From NCBI RefSeq assembly GCF_032884065.1, contig NC_088867.1, forward strand, positions 53,519,968 through 53,583,967: a stretch of 64,000 nucleotides of DNA, written 5' to 3'. This DNA is from Artemia franciscana (lineage: Eukaryota; Arthropoda; Branchiopoda; Anostraca; Artemiidae). The notes beneath the pieces were generated by a model. The model had not been told where the DNA came from and did no database searches. It saw only the letters and a list, made by a program, of their open reading frames with translations. Within the stretch, counting starts at the first letter, position 1. The number at the start of each line of letters is the position of its first letter. This document shows, one piece after another, positions 58,930 to 64,000 of the stretch. A program made the position numbers and the translations under genes.

Positions 58930-60590
58930 GCGTTTAATAGCAGAAGTTGTAGTTGTATTTGCAGTCAGAGTCAAAATCATAGAAGTAGTCACAGTCACAA
59001 GAAGTAGTACTTGCAGTCATAAGGTTTCACATTCGTAGTCTAAGTTGATTTACTCATTATCTGCAGTCGTGATTAGTTGCAGTCACAGTCATAAGTTGTC
59101 ACAGTTTCAAGTATTTGCAGTCGCAAGTATTCGCATCTTAAGTAGTTGCAATAGTAGTGTTAGTTAAAGTCACAAAGTAGACTCAGAAATAGTTGCAGAT
59201 AGTCATTTTCACAGTGGCAAGCAGTTAAAGCCACAATAGTAGCAGAAATAGGGGTCCTGAAGGTTTCAAGTTAATACCCTTGACCATTCCTAAGATATGG
59301 CAGATACACCCTTTTGATAGCCTGGATGCACCTAGTTGTTTTTTTTATCTAGTCACATCACCTTCAACACTCTCTGAATTTTCACCTGAAAACCCTCAGA
59401 TTTTCTGACGTACCCATCAAACCCCCCTTACCAAATGAGAAATCTTTTATGTAAACAATTGGCACACTGAATAATCTACAACCCTTTCCCTGTGGGTTAT
59501 GGGATACATGGAATCCACTCAGACACACTGAGTTGGCAAAATTTTTAATGACTACGACTATTTTTTCTTGTGACTACTTTCAGTAGCAGGGGCATTGAAA
59601 ACAAGTCAAACACACTATATGCATGCTTGTTGTCAGAAGGACCTATCAGCAATAGTTCAGGGACGGCCGAGGCTATGAAGCTGATACTTTTAGGCAGTGG
59701 CAAGTCCAAGTTGATTTACTAGTCGCCTTCACTGTTACAAGTAGTCACAGTCGCAAGTGGCCGCATTAGCAGTTGAGTTGCACTCGTATCTGTAGGCGTG
59801 AGTAGTATAAGTCACAGTCACAGGTTGTCGCAGTTTCAAGTATTTGTAATCGCAGGTTTTCGCAACTTTAAGTAGTTGCAGTCGCAAGTAGTCAGAGTCA
59901 CAAGCTATCACAGTTGCATGTAGTGGTAGTCAAAGTCACAAAGTAGACTCACGAGCAGTCGCAGGTAATGATCGTCACAGTCGCAAGCAGTTAAAGTCAC
60001 AGTAGTAGCAACAATAGTGGTCCGGAAGTTTTCAAGTTAATACCCTTGGCCGTTCCTAAGATATTGCAGTTACACCCTATTGATAGCCTGGACAAACATA
60101 GTTTTTTGGACCTAGTCACATCCCCTTTAACATTCCCTGTACTATACCTTAATACCCTCAGGTTTTTTACGCACCAATGATCAAACCCCCCTTACCAAAT
60201 GAGAAATCCTCACATTGCATAATGTGATCTACAATATAGATAAGATGATAATCTATAACCCTTTCTCTGGGGGTTATGGGGAGATCCATGGGGAGGGCAT
60301 GGAATCCACCGAGACACATCCAGTTAGCAAAATTTCAGTAAATATGACTTTTTATTTAAGAATTAACGACGCTTCTTGACTACTAAGGTCCCTGCGTCGG
60401 CCCTGCAGTGTATTCCTGCAGCGTAGTAAATACGACTATTTTTCCTTGTGACTATTTTCAAAAAAATTTTGGCAGCGGCAATGAAAACAAGCCAAACCCA
60501 CCATATGCATCCTGGTTGTCAGAAGGACCTATTAGCAATAGTGCAGGGACGGCTAAGGCTATGAAGCTGATACTTTAAGGCAGTGGCGTC
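58930..60590. repeat. Tandem duplication of a composite block, ~770-890 bp per copy
   Basis: Each copy has an AGTCGCAAGTAGT-type minisatellite (58930-59240; 59700-60010), then CAAGTTAATACCCTTG and CCTAAGATAT (59268; 60034), then CTTACCAAATGAGAAATC, then AACCCTTTCC/TCTGTGGGTTATGG, then TGTTGTCAGAAGGACCTAT and GGCTATGAAGCTGATACTTT (59600-59695; 60485-60585). The second copy holds about 100 extra bp near 60350-60430. Confidence 0.82.
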
Positions 60591-60854
60591 GTTGAGGAGG
60601 GGGAGTGCAATGGGGACAGTTGCCCCACCCCACAAAAAAAATGCGTAGAAAAATTATTATATGAAATTAAAATTTTTGTTCCTTTACAGTTAAAACTAGT
60701 GCATTACACTTCCTAATATATTCCACAGTAATATGCATACAAAATATCGCCTTGAAAACCTTATCATCAAGTAAATAATTGAGCCAAGTTAATGGAAACA
60801 ACAATCTTTTCTTTTTTTTCAATGAAAAAACTACCCTGAGTGGTTTTAGATGCC

Positions 60855-61200
60855 ATATAATATGAAAAAAACTTCGTTTTCTTAAAGACTTAAAGAGGCT
60901 GCGTCCCAAAGTCGAACCTTAAAACGTACAGGAATTAGGAGGGGCAGTAGGGGGGCTGCCGCCCCCAAACCCCCCGCTTTTAAAGACTCTTTTATACAGG
61001 TTTTTTGTTTTGTTAATTAAAAGAGGGCCTTTCCGAAACCAAGAGCGGGGGTTAGGGGGGCGGCAGCCCCCCAACTAAAAACCTGTACAAAAGAGTCTTT
61101 AAAAGCGGAGGGTTTGGGGGGCTGTACGTTTTAAGGTTCGACTTTGCGACGCAGCCTCTTTAACTCTTTAAGAAAACGAAGTTTTTTTCATATTATTTCT
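60855..61200. repeat. GC-rich foldback palindrome
   Basis: The left arm runs ATATGAAAAAAACTTCGTTT, AGAGGCTGCGTC, AAGTCGAACCTTAAAACGTAC, then GCTTTTAAAGACTCTTTT. The right arm is its reverse complement from about 61075 to 61200. Arms are about 140 bp and nearly identical, with short insertions. The sequence AGGAATTAGGAG inside the left arm recurs at 61270. Confidence 0.88.
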
Positions 61201-61481
61201 GTACGTTTTTCTACAATCCATGGTGGATGTAATTTAATAATTCCATTCTCCTAATTCCTGTACTCCTCGTACAGGAATTAGGAGAGGAAGTCGGGAGGCT
61301 GCGGCCCCCCAACTCCCCCCCCCCGCTGTTAAATCATTGTATAAAATAGAAAAAAATAGAAAGAATGACCGAAATGTTTCTTTTGCTCATAAGAAGATAA
61401 TATTCTGTTATCTCTCAAATGATAAGCAGTCCAGGTGTTATCAAAATTATACACTTTTATTTTGATCTTGTGAAAAAGAAC

Positions 61482-61556
61482 CGCCCGATAAGGGACTTGA
61501 ACCCTTGACTTTAGGATTAAAAGTCCCATGCTCTATCGACTGAGCTAAATACCTGC
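61482..61556 (-). tRNA. tRNA-Lys(TTT)-like pseudogene or SINE head
   Basis: The minus strand has a D-arm (AGCTCAGTCGATAGAGC), an anticodon arm with loop CTTTTAA, and a T-arm (AAGGGTTCAAGTCCCTT), all well paired. The acceptor stem fails: GCAGGTA against ATCGGGC gives only three pairs of seven, and two extra T follow. The D-arm (box A) and TTCAAGTCC (box B) would still serve as a pol III promoter. I read it as a pseudogene or the head of a SINE, not a working tRNA. Confidence 0.65.
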
Positions 61557-61632
61557 ATGTGTTAAATATAACTTTTAAATAACTTTTAAGAATTTCAAAA
61601 ATTAACATGGGCTCTTATGGAAAAATGGGTTA

Positions 61633-62120
61633 ATTAAGTGGCTAATGCGTGGTTTCTGGAAAACAGGGAATGAGTTATCGAATCGAGCTGAAATTTCGCG
61701 GATAAGCTCCTGGGCCCTAGGGGACCTTAACTTGTGAATTTCAGCCGATCGGACAACGTTAAAGGGGTGGGGGGGGGGGGGTCGAAACTTTCGGGGGGTT
61801 AAGATTTTCCTACGAAACTTTCATGGGCACTTACTCGGAGAATTCCGCATCGAATGAGTCTTCGTACACCCAGATCCGATGTCGGCTGTGACCTGTAGGC
61901 GTCGAGAAAAAAAAGAATATGAAAATTAAGTGGCTATGCGTGGTTTCTGAAAAACAGGGAATGCGTTATCGGATCGAGCTGAAATTTCGCAGATAAGCTC
62001 CTGGGCCCTAGGGGACCTTAACTTGTGAATTTCGGCCCGATCGGACAACGTTAAAGGGGGGCTGGGGTTGGTGGGTTGAAACTTTCGGCCAGATTTTCCC
62101 CATGAAGGAAAAGTCGGAGG
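61633..62120. repeat. Second satellite family, ~293-bp units
   Basis: AATTAAGTGGCTA, then AGCTGAAATTTCGC and GATAAGCTCCTGGGCCCTAG, then GGACCTTAACTTGTGAATTT and GATCGGACAACGTTAAAGGG start at about 61633 and again at 61926. Block logic (GGATC...TGAAATTT..., G-run, C-rich end) parallels the 290-bp family at 1-1500, but the sequences differ. It is followed at 62236-62262 by small hairpins (CCTCTTAATAGAGG; GGCACGAGTGTGCC). Confidence 0.85.
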
Positions 62121-62299
62121 GGGATGAAATTTGGCAGGTTTCTTAGTTGGAGCACGGGCTACGAAATGTATCCCTCCCCATCCCTCTGCGACTACTGGAA
62201 CCGAAGATCGCTTAACATTGTCGTGGTTCGCCTCTTAATAGAGGCACGAGTGTGCCTCCTTGATGTCACTCTATGGTTGCCTTATGAAATCAAATTTAT

Positions 62300-64000
62300 A
62301 AATAGCAATTAAAATTAAAAATTAGTTTATAAATAAGCCCATAATTATCTCTCCATGATGTTGGAGTGTCTTGCCCAGCCTTTCATTCCCAAAATATAAA
62401 CCAAATTGTGCTTTAAGTGTACCATGTGGCACTTAATGACTACCTTTACAAGTCCGCGCATATAAAAAATGACAAGATATAAAATTTATCGTTTGTGAGT
62501 CCATAAAAAGCTCCCTATGATGTTCGAGCTCCTCAATATCGACGAAAAAAAGGAAGAGAACATAGCACTGCTACTAATGTAAAAAAAAAAAAATTCCTTG
62601 TTGTTGAATTTGGAGGGTTGTAATTTTCGTGTATATGGTTTCAACAATCGTAATTCAAAAAGGTGTACTTTTTGATTTGCTAAGGTGTCATTTTCAAACC
62701 ACAAGCAACATGACACGACGCACAGGGCTGTTGCTATAGTGCGTAGTTCAACTGCGAGATTTTGTCTCCTATGATGATGGACGCGAGAGTTAAAGGAAAT
62801 GGAAGGGGATTATGCACTTCAGTGTTTCTGGCCCGTAGGTTTTGGTGGGTAAACTCAGCTTAATGAAATTCATACATTGGAATTGGCATAAAATTCTGTT
62901 CTTATTATGTGTCGGCACTCTTTTGATACCCAATTTCCGTTTTTTAAAGTTTTGGTTACTGTTGGGCCGAGTCAACCCTTATTTACACTTCGTTGCCCTG
63001 AAGTGTTTCATAATAAATAAACTTAAACAATGATTATTTTTACTTATATAAAATCCAAGTTTCTGGTAAAACTATCTCCTTCCACCTGAACAATTCCCTC
63101 AAGACGTTCAATACACCCTTCTACCTCTCCACCTTCTGCTCTGATAAATATATGAACGTAATCTTTAAGGGTAAAAAGAAGACATTTTCGTAATAGGAAA
63201 AGTATATCACCCTGTAACACCTACATTCAGGTTACATCCAAATTTAGTTAGATTAGGTATTATTTATATCTACCCCCTTCCCATTTCAGACCCTGTTCTG
63301 TGTTAATCTGAATTTTTTAACAGATGTTTGAAAACTCGGCCGTAAAAATACAGAATTTGAAGCATTAGTCATATCCCCCCCCACCTATGTAATGACCCAC
63401 TGGCTTTCCTTCATAGCACTTAATGTCCAATTATACATCACTGTGGGCAAATTCATCGAATATCAAGTGAATAAGCCTGTTTAAATAAAGCTTTAAAATA
63501 AATATCTGTATTAACCATTTATTTTGTATTTACTACGTAAATATTTAGGAATGAATGCGCCACCACGCGTCAGTACTGATATTTGAATTGTGCTGACGTC
63601 AGAATAAAGTACTGACGTACTGAAGAACTGACATCAGTAATGATTGTTTGTGTCTGACGTTTGGAAGTCTTAATATAGAACTATTCGATAGTTTAAAGAT
63701 GATTTTAGATCTCACAATTTTCAATTAAGAGCAACTTGGCACCCGCTGGATAAAGTTCTAATTTTCATCCACAAAATGGCCGAAAACACCACTTTACCAA
63801 GCCACAATCTTTTAGGTCGCTCAAAAAGTATTAACAAGGCTTTTAATTTTCATTTCAAATGACCATATTACCCTCCCCCTGTTGTTATAACTATTGAATT
63901 GATGTGATAACACTTTAGAAATAAAACAAAATAACGAAAAAAGACGCATCGGTGATTTTTTCTTCTCAAAATAAAACCAAAATTCCACTTTTTTACAGAT
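62300..64000. other. Stretch without recognised gene
   Basis: AT-rich with short unsupported frames on both strands. A cluster of TGACGT motifs lies at 63570-63660. Confidence 0.4.

Overview
The window is AT-rich nuclear DNA from an animal, most likely an arthropod. The reasons are two spliced host genes (a C2H2 zinc-finger gene and a gustatory-receptor family gene), long introns, no operons, and a dense, nested repeat landscape. The commonest interspersed repeat reminds me of repeats in brine shrimp (Artemia) assemblies, but that is memory, not proof, so I would only say 'probably a crustacean'.

Left part (1-16 kb): a ~290-bp tandem satellite fills the first 1.5 kb. A well-formed internal exon at 2241-2408 (+) splices in phase with a large terminal exon at 13522-14432 that encodes ten C2H2 fingers. 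The 11-kb intron between them holds remnants of two LINEs, a 43-bp minisatellite and one copy of the main interspersed family (family A). Just downstream of the zinc-finger gene lies a decayed tandem copy of its 3' end, including the 3' UTR.

Middle part (17-40 kb): mostly mobile DNA. An RTE-type LINE sits inside a family A copy with a clear 8-bp target duplication. A Penelope-like element sits inside another copy. There are a LINE fragment, a CA-rich minisatellite, a broken Ty3/gypsy-type LTR element interrupted by the ~290-bp satellite family, two very recent short tandem duplications, and weak minus-strand protein-like fragments of unknown origin.

Right-centre (41.3-52.5 kb): a probably complete three-exon chemoreceptor gene of the gustatory receptor family (383 codons). 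Its last two exons are too short to show up as ORFs. Exon 1 ends in a GC donor. Its 9.3-kb first intron holds a family A copy, a ~290-bp repeat, an LTR fossil, a LINE tail, a TA tract, a palindrome with a hammerhead-like core and a tRNA-derived SINE.

Right part (52.5-64 kb): no gene that I can support. It holds diverged minisatellites, a duplicated composite block, a GC-rich foldback palindrome, a tRNA-Lys-like pseudogene and a second ~293-bp satellite family.

Two general patterns stand out. Family A carries a long foldback palindrome at one end and a short hairpin at the other. Three different tandem families share a ~290-bp period, each in or near a block with a short hairpin, which may point to Helitron/Helentron-like mobilisation.
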